Source of the DNA: JBKBIP01 sp046297495
Lineage (GTDB): Bacteria > Planctomycetota > Planctomycetia > Gemmatales > Gemmataceae
DNA: 64,000 nt
Assembly: GCA_046297495.1 (NCBI GenBank)
Contig: JBKBIP010000007.1
Location: forward strand, 1-64,000
Direction: 5' to 3'
Each line of letters starts with the position of its first letter. The first letter of the stretch is position 1. The notes under the pieces were generated by a model. That model searched no databases, had not been told where the DNA came from, and worked only from the letters and a program-made list of their open reading frames with translations. A program made the translations under genes and the position numbers. Below, piece after piece: positions 43,809 through 52,034 of the stretch.

Positions 43809-44756
43809 TCATTTGGTGGATTCATTGGTTCGCGCACGCTGTCGCATTGCCGCGCGAACCGAGAAATCAGCGGAAGCAGATCCCGTATTGTTAAAGTCTT
43901 CTTCCCGGAAGGTGAAGCCCACAGTGGCGACGGTCCCCTGCCCCACCAACACCAGCTGCTTTTTGACAGCGGGCGTTCCATGAACCAGACGGACGATCTG
44001 CCCGGTCTCTGGATCTAGCTCGCGGCGGACTTCCTTCCAATTCGGCATCCAGGCGACAATCTCGTATTCCCCCGCCGGCACTTGAGGTAGCTCGAACTGC
44101 CCTTGCGCGTCCGTCGCCGCGTAGTACGGATGGTCTGATACGAACACGTAACCACGCATCCAGAAATAGCCGATGCCGCTGGACAATTCGACGATCCCTG
44201 AATTGGCTAACCGGCGTTGCAATGGCTGGTCAGGGTTCGGGAAGGAAAGCGTGAAGAAGGCGGCCCCATCGGCATGCAAGGAGTGATGCGCCGGTTGCCG
44301 GGACACCATGTTGACCATCTCACCGCGACGAGCAAAAGCATAACGCGGCTGGTGCTCTTGCTGGCGCAGGATGATTTGATAATCCTTCATCTCGATCTCG
44401 ACCGGCGCATGGTCCCAGGGGCGGGACTTCTCCACATCGACGCCGCGCAGGAAGACGACGGCATTGCCGACGCCGCCGGTCGAAGCGTCGATGCGCGGCC
44501 GCAGGGGGTTTTCAGAGCCACGGCACGGGCCAGGCGGGCCGATGAGCGACAACCAGGCGGCATGCTGAGACGGTTCCGCCGGCACCGCTCCCGACCAGGT
44601 GACCAAGCCGGCGATGGTCCCCGTTTGGGCCGGATCAAACGCACGAGCCAGCCAGGCATCGGGGGTGATGATGGCCACGGTTTTCTCTGCCTGCTCCGTC
44701 CGCGAACCGCAGCCGATTAGGAGAAGACCAGCAAGCACGCCAAGCACGAGACGCAT
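43809..44756 (-). CDS. Lipoprotein with plastocyanin/carboxypeptidase-regulatory-like domains
   Basis: About 315 residues from ATG 44756, chosen because it starts a lipoprotein signal (MRLVLGVLAGLLLIGCGS). A middle segment (GTIAGLVTWSGAVP, then NAVVFLRGVDVEK, QHQP-like loops, HHSLHADGAAFFTLSFP) resembles cupredoxin-like domains used in planctomycete exported proteins; a following block (YYAATDAQGQFELPQVPAGEYEIVAWMP) is a carboxypeptidase-regulatory-like beta sandwich. Function unknown; likely surface or periplasmic binding or redox. The last ~20 codons (ADFSVRAAMRQRARTNESTK) are encoded by dispersed palindrome copy 10, so the natural C-terminus may have been altered by it. Confidence 0.82.
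   Translation of the reverse strand: MRLVLGVLAGLLLIGCGSRTEQAEKTVAIITPDAWLARAFDPAQTGTIAGLVTWSGAVPAEPSQHAAWLSLIGPPGPCRGSENPLRPRIDASTGGVGNAVVFLRGVDVEKSRPWDHAPVEIEMKDYQIILRQQEHQPRYAFARRGEMVNMVSRQPAHHSLHADGAAFFTLSFPNPDQPLQRRLANSGIVELSSGIGYFWMRGYVFVSDHPYYAATDAQGQFELPQVPAGEYEIVAWMPNWKEVRRELDPETGQIVRLVHGTPAVKKQLVLVGQGTVATVGFTFREEDFNNTGSASADFSVRAAMRQRARTNESTK
43818..43868. repeat. Dispersed palindrome, copy 10, coding for a C-terminus
   Basis: Arms GATTCATTGGTTCGCGC and GCGCGAACCGAGAAATC pair with three mismatches in 17. It occupies the 3' end of the leftward lipoprotein gene, whose stop falls just outside. Confidence 0.75.
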
Positions 44757-44850
44757 GGGGATTCCGTTCCATTGAAAAGAAAGGATGGGCATGACGTTGC
44801 CTCATGAATATATTGAATCGAGCTATGGTATCGAATCCAAAGAGGTCATC

Positions 44851-45213
44851 ATGTCCACGACTACGACCAACGGTTACATCGTGCGCCGGCTGTCCGAGGC
44901 GCCCACGGTTCCCTGTCCTTGCGGCCAAAGCACCCGCCCGTTGACCCGAGCCGACACGCCGGCTTGCAACTTGCACGTTACCTTCATTCAGGACTCGGTG
45001 AAGCACTATCACAAGAAGTGTACCGAGGTGTACTATATTCTCGAAGGTTCGGGCAAGATGGAATTGAACGACGACGTGATCGACGTGGCACCCGGAACGA
45101 TTATCGTGATCGAGCCAGGCACGGCGCACCGCCTGTGGAGCGAAGAGGGAGTGAAAACCATCGTCTTCGGCGTGCCGGCGTTGGACCCTGATGACGAGTA
45201 TTTCCTCACTTGA
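44851..45213 (+). CDS. Cupin-domain protein
   Basis: About 120 residues from ATG 44851 (AGAGG five bases upstream); the longer frame from 44785 would overlap the divergent lipoprotein gene. The cupin fold is clear: KHYHKKCTEVYYILEGSGKM (metal ligands H-x-H and E) and GTIIVIEPGTAHRLWSE (second motif with H). Small single-domain cupins may be isomerases, dioxygenases or sugar-binding proteins; nothing here specifies which. Divergent from the lipoprotein gene and convergent with sixA, overlapping its end by eight bases. Confidence 0.88.
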   Translation: MSTTTTNGYIVRRLSEAPTVPCPCGQSTRPLTRADTPACNLHVTFIQDSVKHYHKKCTEVYYILEGSGKMELNDDVIDVAPGTIIVIEPGTAHRLWSEEGVKTIVFGVPALDPDDEYFLT

Positions 45214-45718
45214 CGGCGGTGGGGGAAGGCACGTTGCCTTGCCAAGCGGGCGTGACCAACCACATGAGCGTTCCCGTCCCCTTCGCGGGCAAGCTACAGC
45301 GAATATAAGCAATCCCTGCCTTGGCGAAGCGAATCTGGGCTTTGGCGCTGCCGATTAGCCAAGCCGCCAAGGAGCTAATGTCTGGCTCATGTCCCACCAA
45401 GGCCACGCTTTCACCGCCTTGCTTGGTAGTGACGCGGGCGATCTTGCGTCGCTTGCCGCCAATGGCCAAATCCTCACATTCGACCAGCTTCGGCAATGGT
45501 TCGGACCAGTATTGGAGTATCGTCTCCGCCGTTTGCCTGGCGCGCAAATAGGGGCTGGTCAATACTGCGTCGAGTTGAATGTTCAAGTTTTGCAAGCATT
45601 TCGCCACCAACTGTGCTTGCGCCAGCCCCACATCGGTCAGAGGCCGATCCTCGTCTTGCTCGATCCCCTGTTCGCCAAGGTCCACCGCTTCCGCGTGTCG
45701 GATGAGATAAAGGTCCAT
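45206..45718 (-). CDS. sixA: Phosphohistidine phosphatase
   Basis: 170 residues of the histidine phosphatase superfamily. The catalytic LIRHAEAVDLG opens the protein (RHA with nucleophilic His), LTSPYLRARQTAE gives the second arginine region, and ESVALVGHEPDISSLAAWLIG supplies the second His with the GHEP signature typical of SixA. SixA removes phosphate from histidine residues of phosphotransfer proteins. Its 3' end overlaps the convergent cupin gene by eight bases. Usual family length is about 155-170. Confidence 0.9.
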   Translation of the reverse strand: MDLYLIRHAEAVDLGEQGIEQDEDRPLTDVGLAQAQLVAKCLQNLNIQLDAVLTSPYLRARQTAETILQYWSEPLPKLVECEDLAIGGKRRKIARVTTKQGGESVALVGHEPDISSLAAWLIGSAKAQIRFAKAGIAYIRCSLPAKGTGTLMWLVTPAWQGNVPSPTAVK

Positions 45719-45880
45719 GAAAGTCGTTCCTGAATGGAGAGGTACAGCGCCGAGATTGCCTAAATTCCCACAGTGGCGATTGTATGCGGAAGAAAGCCGA
45801 ATGGGGCACTCCTGAAATGGAAATCACGAATTCTTCATATTTCCCCTCTCTGGCATCTGGGCATGAACCATCGTCGCATG

Positions 45881-45929
45881 GGAATGTATCGTTTCGCGCA
45901 GCAGTCAACCCGCGCGCCACGATTCATCC
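45881..45929. repeat. Dispersed palindrome, copy 11
   Basis: Left TATCGTTTCGCGC and right GCGCGCCACGATT pair at 10 of 13 positions, with less regular outer ends. Weaker copy in the divergent gap between sixA and the DUF1501 gene. Confidence 0.5.
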
Positions 45930-45989
45930 ACCAGCCGAGGAACCATCAGGGCGGATTCTCGCCTTCCCGCTAATTGTGCCGATTTTTCC

Positions 45990-46018
45990 TTGACACACCT
46001 GCCGCCGCGACTTACGGT
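45990..46018 (+). promoter_or_regulatory. Possible promoter of the DUF1501 gene
   Basis: A perfect TTGACA (45990-45995) is followed after 17 bases by TACGGT, a poor -10 box. It would give a leader of about 100 bases. Confidence 0.25.
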
Positions 46019-46125
46019 ATTAGTGCGTGAAAATGGTCCTGCCACTTTCTACCCACCTGTGTACAGTGACAGGAACAAATAACCGCTATTACGTACCCGC
46101 CTCCCAGTAAGAAGGGAAACCCACC

Positions 46126-47472
46126 ATGTTGACGATTTTCGGCAACGCGACCCGGTATTGCGACGGCATCTCCCGGCGCAATTTCCTAAAGATTGGCGCT
46201 TTTAGCTTCGGCGCCGCCTCTCTCAGTCTTGCGGATATTTTCCGGGCGGAAGCACAAGGCAGCAGCTCCACTTCGCGACATCGGGCGGTCATCAATGTGT
46301 TTCTGGGAGGCGGTCCTCCGCACCAGGACATGTGGGACATCAAGGCCGAAGCCCCCAGCGAGATTCGCGGCGAGTTTCAGCCGATTGCCACCAAGGTGCC
46401 CGGCATCCAGATCGGCGAGACCTTCCCACGCCTGGCTGGCTTGATGGACAAGGCCGTTGTCATTCGCTCGGTGGTTGGGGCCACGGGGCGACATGACGCC
46501 GTGCAGTGCATGACCGGCTATCCCGAACAAGCCAAGGCGGCCATTGGCGGCCATCCCAGCATCGGCGCCATTTTGGCCAAGGTGGAAGGGCCAGTCGATC
46601 CCTCGGTGCCGCCGTTCGTCGGGCTGGCCGAAACCACCCGCCACCTGCCGTGGTCCGATTCCGGCAAGCCAGGCTTTCTCGGCTCCGCTTACGGCGCCTT
46701 CAAGCCCGACGGCCCCGGCATGGCCAACATGAAATTGAAGCATATCACCCTGGCCCAACTGTCGGATCGTAAAAAACTGATGCACAGCTTCGACAGCTTG
46801 CGCCGCGAGGTCGATGCCAATGGCTCGGTCATCGGCACGGACGCAGCCACCGAAAAGGCTCTGGACGTGTTGACTTCCAGCAAGCTCGTCGATGCCCTTG
46901 ACTTGAGCCAGGAACCGCAAAAGCTCCGCGACCGTTACGGCGACGGCAAACCCTACCAATACCAATATGACGGCGCTCCGACATGCAACGATCAACTCCT
47001 GCTCGCCCGCCGGTTGGTGGAAGCGGGGGTCCGGTGCGTCAGCTTGTCGTATGGCCGCTGGGACAGTCACGGCAAGAACTTCGATCTGGTCCGCGACCAC
47101 GGCGCCAAGCTCGATCAATGCCTCAGCGCCTTGATCGAAGATCTGGACGCGCGCGGCATGCTGGATGATGTGACGGTGATCGCTTGGGGTGAGTTTGGCC
47201 GAACGCCGCGCATCAACAACAACGCCGGCCGCGACCACTGGCCGCAAGTCAGCTGTGCGTTCCTGGCCGGCGGCGGCATGAGGACCGGACAGGTCATCGG
47301 CGCGACCAACCGGCTGGGCGAATACGCTGTCAATCGGCCCGTTCATTTCCAGGAAATCTTCGCCACGCTGTATCACAACCTGGGACTGAACCCGGCCACC
47401 ACGACGGTTCTCGATCCAACCGGCCGCCCACAGCACCTCGTCGAAGCCGAACCGCTGCGTGAAGTGATCTAA
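46126..47472 (+). CDS. DUF1501 Tat-exported protein
   Basis: 448 residues. The N-terminus has the twin-arginine signal SRRNFLKIGAFSFGAASLSL usual for this family. Conserved DUF1501 blocks: VINVFLGGGPPHQDMWDIK, GRHDAVQCMTGY, GVRCVSLSYGRWDSHGKN, VTVIAWGEFGRTPRINNNAGRDHWP, and the closing VHFQEIFATLYHNLGL. The fold is alkaline-phosphatase/sulfatase-like with likely metal ligands in DSHG, GEFGR and RDHWP, but enzymatic activity is not established. In planctomycetes DUF1501 genes often pair with a PSD1-type cytochrome gene; here no such partner is adjacent, so this is a stand-alone copy. Folded export implies a cofactor or metal loaded in the cytoplasm. Confidence 0.95.
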   Translation: MLTIFGNATRYCDGISRRNFLKIGAFSFGAASLSLADIFRAEAQGSSSTSRHRAVINVFLGGGPPHQDMWDIKAEAPSEIRGEFQPIATKVPGIQIGETFPRLAGLMDKAVVIRSVVGATGRHDAVQCMTGYPEQAKAAIGGHPSIGAILAKVEGPVDPSVPPFVGLAETTRHLPWSDSGKPGFLGSAYGAFKPDGPGMANMKLKHITLAQLSDRKKLMHSFDSLRREVDANGSVIGTDAATEKALDVLTSSKLVDALDLSQEPQKLRDRYGDGKPYQYQYDGAPTCNDQLLLARRLVEAGVRCVSLSYGRWDSHGKNFDLVRDHGAKLDQCLSALIEDLDARGMLDDVTVIAWGEFGRTPRINNNAGRDHWPQVSCAFLAGGGMRTGQVIGATNRLGEYAVNRPVHFQEIFATLYHNLGLNPATTTVLDPTGRPQHLVEAEPLREVI

Positions 47473-47491
47473 TTCCTGCCGGCACAACAAA

Positions 47492-47553
47492 AGGACAGGC
47501 ATCTTTACTCCGCGTTCCCAACTTGGGAACGTGGAAGTAAAGGTGTCTGTCCT
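47492..47553. terminator. Long stem-loop between convergent genes
   Basis: Outer arms AGGACAGGCATCTTTACT and AGTAAAGGTGTCTGTCCT pair with two mismatches; an inner perfect palindrome CGTTCCCAACTTGGGAACG forms the tip. It spans 62 bases between the DUF1501 gene and the convergent DEAD-box gene and could end transcription from both sides; no strong T-tract. The inner GTTCCCA...TGGGAAC motif recurs at 52035. Confidence 0.65.
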
Positions 47554-47580
47554 GAATTATTTCTGAAGGAAAAGAATGGT

Positions 47581-48825
47581 TCACAATCGCTGGCTGTAGC
47601 GCCGGGTGCGACGGCCGAACACCGGAGTCGATGGCTGCGGCATGGCTGGCTTCGTTTCCGGCTCCTTCGGTTGAAAGGCTTCGAACCCAGCGAAACGCAA
47701 CTCTTCTAATTCCTGGTTGACGAACATCTCGATATTCGTCAACTCTTTGCCTTGTTCGGGAGTGACGAAGGAGATGGCGATGCCATCCTTGCCCATGCGT
47801 CCCGTGCGGCCAATGCGATGGACGTAATTTTCTGGGTCATCCGGCAGGTCGTAGTTGATGATGTGCGAGATGTTGGTCACATCGATCCCCCGTCCCACCA
47901 CATCGGTCGCCACTAGATAGATGATCTTCCCTTCGCGGAAACCTTGCATGATCCGTTCGCGCAACGGCTGGGGTAGGTCGCCATGCATGACCGAGACCCG
48001 TTTATTAAATTGTCGTAGCTGCCGGTACAAATCGTGGGAGGAGCGTTTGCGCTGGCAAAAGATGATGCACTGGCGCGGCTTCTGCTGGGCCAAGACGACG
48101 CGCAGCAACTCAAACTTCCGTTCCTCGTCCACGGTGATGAATTGCTGCCGGATATTCTCGACGGCGGGGCGTTCCGGCGACAAATTGACGTGGATGGGAT
48201 CGACCATGTACCGCTGGGCCAGGCGCAGCACGGGGCCAGGCAGCGTGGCCGAGAGCAATAGGGTCTGTCGCTGCTGGGGACAGCGGCGCAAAATCCGTTC
48301 GATGTCGGGCCGGAAGCCGATGTCCAACATCCGGTCGGCTTCGTCCAGCACGACGTAGCGCACGCCTTGCAACGATAGCGTCCCCCGTTCCAGGTGATCC
48401 AGGATGCGGCCCGGAGTGCCAACCACCAGGGAGCAGCCTTTTTTCAATTCCGTCAGCTGCGTCCGAATCCGCTGACCGCCGTAAATCGGAATGGTTCGGC
48501 ATTGACGACTCGGAGACAAATTACACGCTTCCTGGTTGACTTGCACCACCAGTTCGCGGGTCGGGGCCAGCACCAAGGCCTCGGGGCCTGGTCGGTGGTT
48601 CTCCTGCCAGGAATTCAGGAACGGTAACAAGAACGCAGCGGTCTTGCCGGTGCCGGTCTGGGCCTGACCAATGACATCACGTTGGGCCAGAGCTTCGGGA
48701 ATCAAAGCGGCCTGAATTGGCGTGGGCTGCCGGTAGCCAACTCGTTCGAGAGCCGCCAGCAAAGAAGGAGTGAGATTGAGGGTGTGGAAACCCATTTGTG
48801 GTTTCACCAACATCGCGGTTGTCAA
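47581..48825 (-). CDS. DEAD-box RNA helicase
   Basis: About 414 residues. All core motifs are visible: Q motif YRQPTPIQAALIPEAL, AQTGTGKTAAF (Walker A), PTRELVVQV, VVLDEADRMLDIGF (DEAD), LLLSATLP (SAT), and HRIGRTGRMGKDG (VI). The C-terminus is short and basic (FGRRTRRYSQRL), as in RhlE-type helicases that act in ribosome assembly or RNA decay. Start: GGAGG (48831-48835 on this strand) sits five bases before a TTG at 48825, a better placed site than for ATG 48843 or 48813; ATG 48813 or 48795 remain possible. Confidence 0.94.
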   Translation of the reverse strand: MTTAMLVKPQMGFHTLNLTPSLLAALERVGYRQPTPIQAALIPEALAQRDVIGQAQTGTGKTAAFLLPFLNSWQENHRPGPEALVLAPTRELVVQVNQEACNLSPSRQCRTIPIYGGQRIRTQLTELKKGCSLVVGTPGRILDHLERGTLSLQGVRYVVLDEADRMLDIGFRPDIERILRRCPQQRQTLLLSATLPGPVLRLAQRYMVDPIHVNLSPERPAVENIRQQFITVDEERKFELLRVVLAQQKPRQCIIFCQRKRSSHDLYRQLRQFNKRVSVMHGDLPQPLRERIMQGFREGKIIYLVATDVVGRGIDVTNISHIINYDLPDDPENYVHRIGRTGRMGKDGIAISFVTPEQGKELTNIEMFVNQELEELRFAGFEAFQPKEPETKPAMPQPSTPVFGRRTRRYSQRL

Positions 48826-49386
48826 ACATACCTCCAGATACATGCGATTCGTGAATCGAGAGAAAAGCAATGGCGGGGTGAGAAATTCAAAGCAGCTTCG
48901 GCCATTGGGGAAGAATGAACTATTGCCACGTTATGTCGCGGCCAACCATCGATCCCGAATCACTCATTTTTACAACAACGGAACATCCATTACTTTATTT
49001 CGTTATGGCGAAAGTATTATGACAAGGCCACGCGGAATTGTCCAGAGAGTTTCACGGGTGAAAACGCCTGGGGCTTGGCCGCCTTGCTTCCCTTTCTTGA
49101 CTTATACCGGAACCCGCTGTTCCGAGGCGTTGGTAGTGCTGGCCGCCGGGGGCTGATGCGGCTCGCGTTGTCGTTCCCTGATTTGCAAAACGCCATCAGA
49201 ACAGGCATAATTACAGGGAAAGGAAGCTATGGGGGGAAATGATCGCACGGTATCCAACATTGGATATTTCATCGTATTCATTGTTTTACATAGTTTTGCC
49301 GATTACTTGCGTGAACGGCTCCATTCGTAAACAGTGATACTGTTATTCATGAGGAAGTGAACGACGGAAAAGGAGGTGTAAGTTTT
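48826..49386. other. Intergenic region, mostly featureless
   Basis: Between divergent helicase and yqgE genes. It contains a possible 33-residue frame (49229-49330) and otherwise short frames on both strands (around 49017-49208) without ribosome-binding sites. Locally AT-richer at 48960-49020 and 49255-49345. Confidence 0.45.
49229..49330 (+). CDS. Possible small membrane protein, 33 residues
   Basis: ATG 49229 follows AAAGGAAGCT. The frame reads MGGNDRTVSNIGYFIVFIVL and ends FADYLRERLHS, with one short hydrophobic helix (about 11-21) and a charged tail. Length and weak hydrophobic span make this uncertain; the region also resembles a decayed dispersed palindrome (GTATTCATTG...GCGTGAACGG), which could produce such a frame by chance. 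Confidence 0.3.
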   Translation: MGGNDRTVSNIGYFIVFIVLHSFADYLRERLHS

Positions 49387-49887
49387 ATGTCATCTCTTGC
49401 CGGCTCGTTCTTGGTGGCTCGACCCACCTTGCAAGATGCCTCGTTTCGCCAAACGGTCATCTTGTTGCTGCAACACACCGATGAAGGGGCCTTTGGCCTG
49501 GTTGTCAATCGCCAAGCGCAAGTGGATGGGGCCCCCTTTCCCCTATTTTCGGGTGGACCGTGTTCGGCGCCGGGACTGTTTATGCTGCACGGCCATGAGG
49601 AGTGGGCCGAAACCGAAGAGGCGGAAGGCGTGCAAATTGCCCCCGGTATCTATCTGGGAGACCCGACGTGCGCCGAACGAGTGGCCGACGCCGCCGACAT
49701 GAACGACCTCCGTTTTCGTATGTTCACCGGCTACGCGGGCTGGGGACCGGACCAGCTCGAATGGGAACTATCTGCCGGCGCCTGGTTGGTGGTGGACGCC
49801 AGCGCCGAACTTCTGTTCGAGACCCCGGCGGAACTGCTCTGGGATCGCTTGTCCCCTCCGTCCATTCCCCAATTCAGCGTGAATTGA
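49387..49887 (+). CDS. YqgE/AlgH family protein
   Basis: About 166 residues. ATG 49387 has AAAGGAGGT upstream with a long spacing of about ten bases; no closer start exists. YqgE/AlgH signatures: LAGSFLVARPTLQDASFRQT (opening), VILLLQHTDEGAFGLVVNR, GGPCSAPGLFMLH, and FTGYAGWGPDQLEWELSAGAWLV. The family is widespread; AlgH was linked to alginate regulation in Pseudomonas, but molecular function is unknown. Cytoplasmic, no signal peptide. Single gene unit. Confidence 0.93.
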   Translation: MSSLAGSFLVARPTLQDASFRQTVILLLQHTDEGAFGLVVNRQAQVDGAPFPLFSGGPCSAPGLFMLHGHEEWAETEEAEGVQIAPGIYLGDPTCAERVADAADMNDLRFRMFTGYAGWGPDQLEWELSAGAWLVVDASAELLFETPAELLWDRLSPPSIPQFSVN

Positions 49888-49943
49888 ATCGGGTGGTTAC
49901 GTACTCCTAGAACAGCCGAAAATTCATTTGCCGATTGCGATGG

Positions 49944-49993
49944 GGGATGGAGCGTCATCGCGTGGGCTGAGGGCGTGCGCGAATCGATGCATC
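49944..49993. repeat. Dispersed palindrome, copy 12 (degenerate)
   Basis: Left GGATGGAGCGTCATCGCG and right GCGCGAATCGATGCATC pair imperfectly. It lies between the convergent yqgE and ceramidase-like genes. Confidence 0.45.
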
Positions 49994-50023
49994 ACCGCGC
50001 GGCGACATCAGGATGTTTCATGG

Positions 50024-51424
50024 CTATGTCCCCTCTCCTTTCCCCAGCGCCGCTTGAATGGCCTTGGTCATGGCAGCTTCACTTCCCTGGGCGACCCAGG
50101 ACCAGTCGCGCAGGTTGCCATCGCGTTCCTTCCAGGCCCGTTCGATGGGGATGTAGCCGGGGGCGCATTCGCCGTAGCCCGCCGTCAGCACGAAGCTGTC
50201 GGGGCGCTGTTGTTGAGCCAGTAGTTGATATTCGACGTAGGCTTCCGCTGGCAGCAACAACAGTTGCGCGTTACCGAAATCGATGACCGGCACGTCCAGC
50301 TGGTGGCCGGCGTCGGCCCGTTGCCGCCAGCTCAGACCCAAGGCGGCCAGGCATTGGCCGAAGGGTTTGGTGTCACTTTTAAGTCTCTGTTGTAATTCCT
50401 TCACGCGGAAACCGGCGTCGTCGCGCGGTTCCAGGCGGAGCGGCACGCTGCGAAATTGAATTTCGGTCAACGGTTGGCGCTGGGTCTTTTCCCAGGCGGC
50501 GGTCATGGCCTGGTACATCCGTTCGGTGAGCACCGGGCGATTATTCGGGGAGCCGTCGTTGTATTTGCCAGCGGTGACATTGCCGCTACAGCCGGACGAA
50601 TAGATTTGCTGCACCTTGGGCAGGTCCGCCTGGCGGCGCTTGCGGGCCAAGCCGACGAAATCGCTGGTCACGCCTCCCCGGCCATAGTAGCTCATCGGAT
50701 GCGTGGCATAGCTGTTCAGTGCCACCAACGGCGTGTCGCCGTCCCAGAAGCTGACGGTTTTCAGCCAGGGATCAATCGTGCCTTCCGGCTTGTCTCGAAT
50801 CTGGGGATCGCGGGTGGCTGACATGCGGTTGTAGCGCGGCGTGCCGTCGTCCGCCAGATAGCGACGATTGGAAGCCACTTTTTCGACTCGTGCTTGCCCC
50901 AGACCCAAATGCGTGATGCGCTGGGGAGACGCCAGCGCCCGGCGAACCTCCTTGGCCACGCGCTGCACGGTGCGTTCGTGAAATTCCAAATCGCAAATCG
51001 CGCCGGCGGCCTGATGTTGTTCCAGCAGGCGTTGCGCGTGCAGATCGGCGATCGGGGCGTCGTGTTGATGAACACTTGTCAGCAGCACGCGCCCTGGCTC
51101 GGTGCCGGCGGCTTCGGCGATCGCTTCGCGCCAACGGCTGTAGGCGTCGTTGCGAATCTCGCACCAATCAACGGACAACCAAACAAGCGGCTTGCCCGCC
51201 CCCAGCAACACGAAACCATCTGCAAACAAGGGGTCCTCGACGTGCTTCACCGGCGCCACACCGCCCCCCATGCACGGATGGCCAATGGGGGGCGTGACAT
51301 CGACGGAGAAGGATGCCAGGGAAAAGGCCGGCGGCTCGGCGGCGGCCAACGGGTGGATCAGCGCTGTGCTAACCCCGGCGGCCAGTAGCTTCAAGGCGTC
51401 ACGACGATGCGGATGGTGTGGCAT
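50024..51424 (-). CDS. Neutral ceramidase-like hydrolase, exported
   Basis: 466 residues with a Tat-like leader (HRRDALKLLAAGVSTALI). The body shows FSVDVTPPIGHPCMGGG, typical of the neutral/alkaline non-lysosomal ceramidase-related family, plus VLLTSVHQHDAP (His pair as in the zinc site), NSYATHPMSYYGRG (further His), YSSGCSGNVTAGKYND, and LPAEAYVEYQLLAQQQ near the end. Planctomycetes have many such proteins; they are probably metal-dependent amidases or esterases acting outside the cytoplasm, with unknown substrates. Last gene of a leftward set of three after the cyclase-family and chorismate mutase genes, 25 bases after the latter. Confidence 0.85.
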   Translation of the reverse strand: MPHHPHRRDALKLLAAGVSTALIHPLAAAEPPAFSLASFSVDVTPPIGHPCMGGGVAPVKHVEDPLFADGFVLLGAGKPLVWLSVDWCEIRNDAYSRWREAIAEAAGTEPGRVLLTSVHQHDAPIADLHAQRLLEQHQAAGAICDLEFHERTVQRVAKEVRRALASPQRITHLGLGQARVEKVASNRRYLADDGTPRYNRMSATRDPQIRDKPEGTIDPWLKTVSFWDGDTPLVALNSYATHPMSYYGRGGVTSDFVGLARKRRQADLPKVQQIYSSGCSGNVTAGKYNDGSPNNRPVLTERMYQAMTAAWEKTQRQPLTEIQFRSVPLRLEPRDDAGFRVKELQQRLKSDTKPFGQCLAALGLSWRQRADAGHQLDVPVIDFGNAQLLLLPAEAYVEYQLLAQQQRPDSFVLTAGYGECAPGYIPIERAWKERDGNLRDWSWVAQGSEAAMTKAIQAALGKGEGT

Positions 51425-51449
51425 GATGGCTCCTGTGTTGTCGCCTGGT

Positions 51450-52028
51450 TCACTTTTTCAATAACGGTTCAAGCGCGCGCTGGCGCACCGCTTCGGTGAT
51501 GCCGGCGCTAGTCAATTCCCGCGCCGCCCGTTCCTGAATCAAGTCGTTGTGGATTTCGCCGCGCTGGCGCAAGGATTCCAAGGCATCCAGTGACAAAATC
51601 AAGGCGTCGTTGAGTGTGTCAATGCGTGGTCGCAACGACTTGCCCAGGTCTTCCGTGTTCGGGAAGGGGCCTTGTCCGGTCTTTGTCCACGCCGCGAAAT
51701 CCTCCTCTTGGATCATCTTGGCGGCTTCGAGCTGCGCGGTGAAGAATCGTTTCACCAAAGCCGTGTTCAGTCCTCGATTCCGGGCCTTGATCTCGACAGC
51801 TTGCAGCACCCGCGCTTCCCGTTCTGTATCCTGAATGGGTATGCCGTTGGTCCACTTCCAGCGGGCGACCTCGTGCATCAATAGTAATCGCTGTTTCATC
51901 AGGAGCAACAATTGATCAACGGTTCGCGCGGCGACTTTGCCGTTATCAATAGGCGGAGCGGGCGTCGTGGGGGGCGGCGCTTCCCGGCAGCCGACGGTGA
52001 GAAGGAAGGAAAGATATAATAATGTCAC
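51450..52028 (-). CDS. Secreted chorismate mutase (AroQ-gamma-like) lipoprotein
   Basis: About 192 residues. The mature part matches exported AroQ-gamma mutases: LLLLMKQRLLLMHEVARWKW (catalytic Arg and Lys candidates), NGIPIQDTEREARVLQAVE, and FFTAQLEAAKMIQEEDFAAW, all alpha-helical. The enzyme converts chorismate to prephenate; secreted forms are known in mycobacteria and some Gram-negatives, with unclear physiological role. The start was set at GTG 52028 (AAGGAA close upstream), giving a lipoprotein signal TLLYLSFLLTVGC. The longer open frame upstream merely reads through repeats (52035-52101) and would encode MFSERAAGERPRSSSF, a peptide created by the repeat. It lies between cyclase-family and ceramidase-like genes. 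Confidence 0.82.
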   Translation of the reverse strand: MTLLYLSFLLTVGCREAPPPTTPAPPIDNGKVAARTVDQLLLLMKQRLLLMHEVARWKWTNGIPIQDTEREARVLQAVEIKARNRGLNTALVKRFFTAQLEAAKMIQEEDFAAWTKTGQGPFPNTEDLGKSLRPRIDTLNDALILSLDALESLRQRGEIHNDLIQERAARELTSAGITEAVRQRALEPLLKK

Positions 52029-52034
52029 TTTCCT

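Larger units (their letters stand above)
45719..46125. other. Intergenic region before DUF1501 gene
   Basis: Contains palindrome copy 11 and a possible promoter (listed separately). No coding capacity is convincing. Confidence 0.55.

Noticed and set aside
46186..47502. Leftward 438-codon frame
   Set aside because: Complete antisense overlap with the DUF1501 gene, which has a Tat signal and all family blocks.
48960..49210. Short frames on both strands before yqgE
   Set aside because: No ribosome-binding site and no recognisable protein features.
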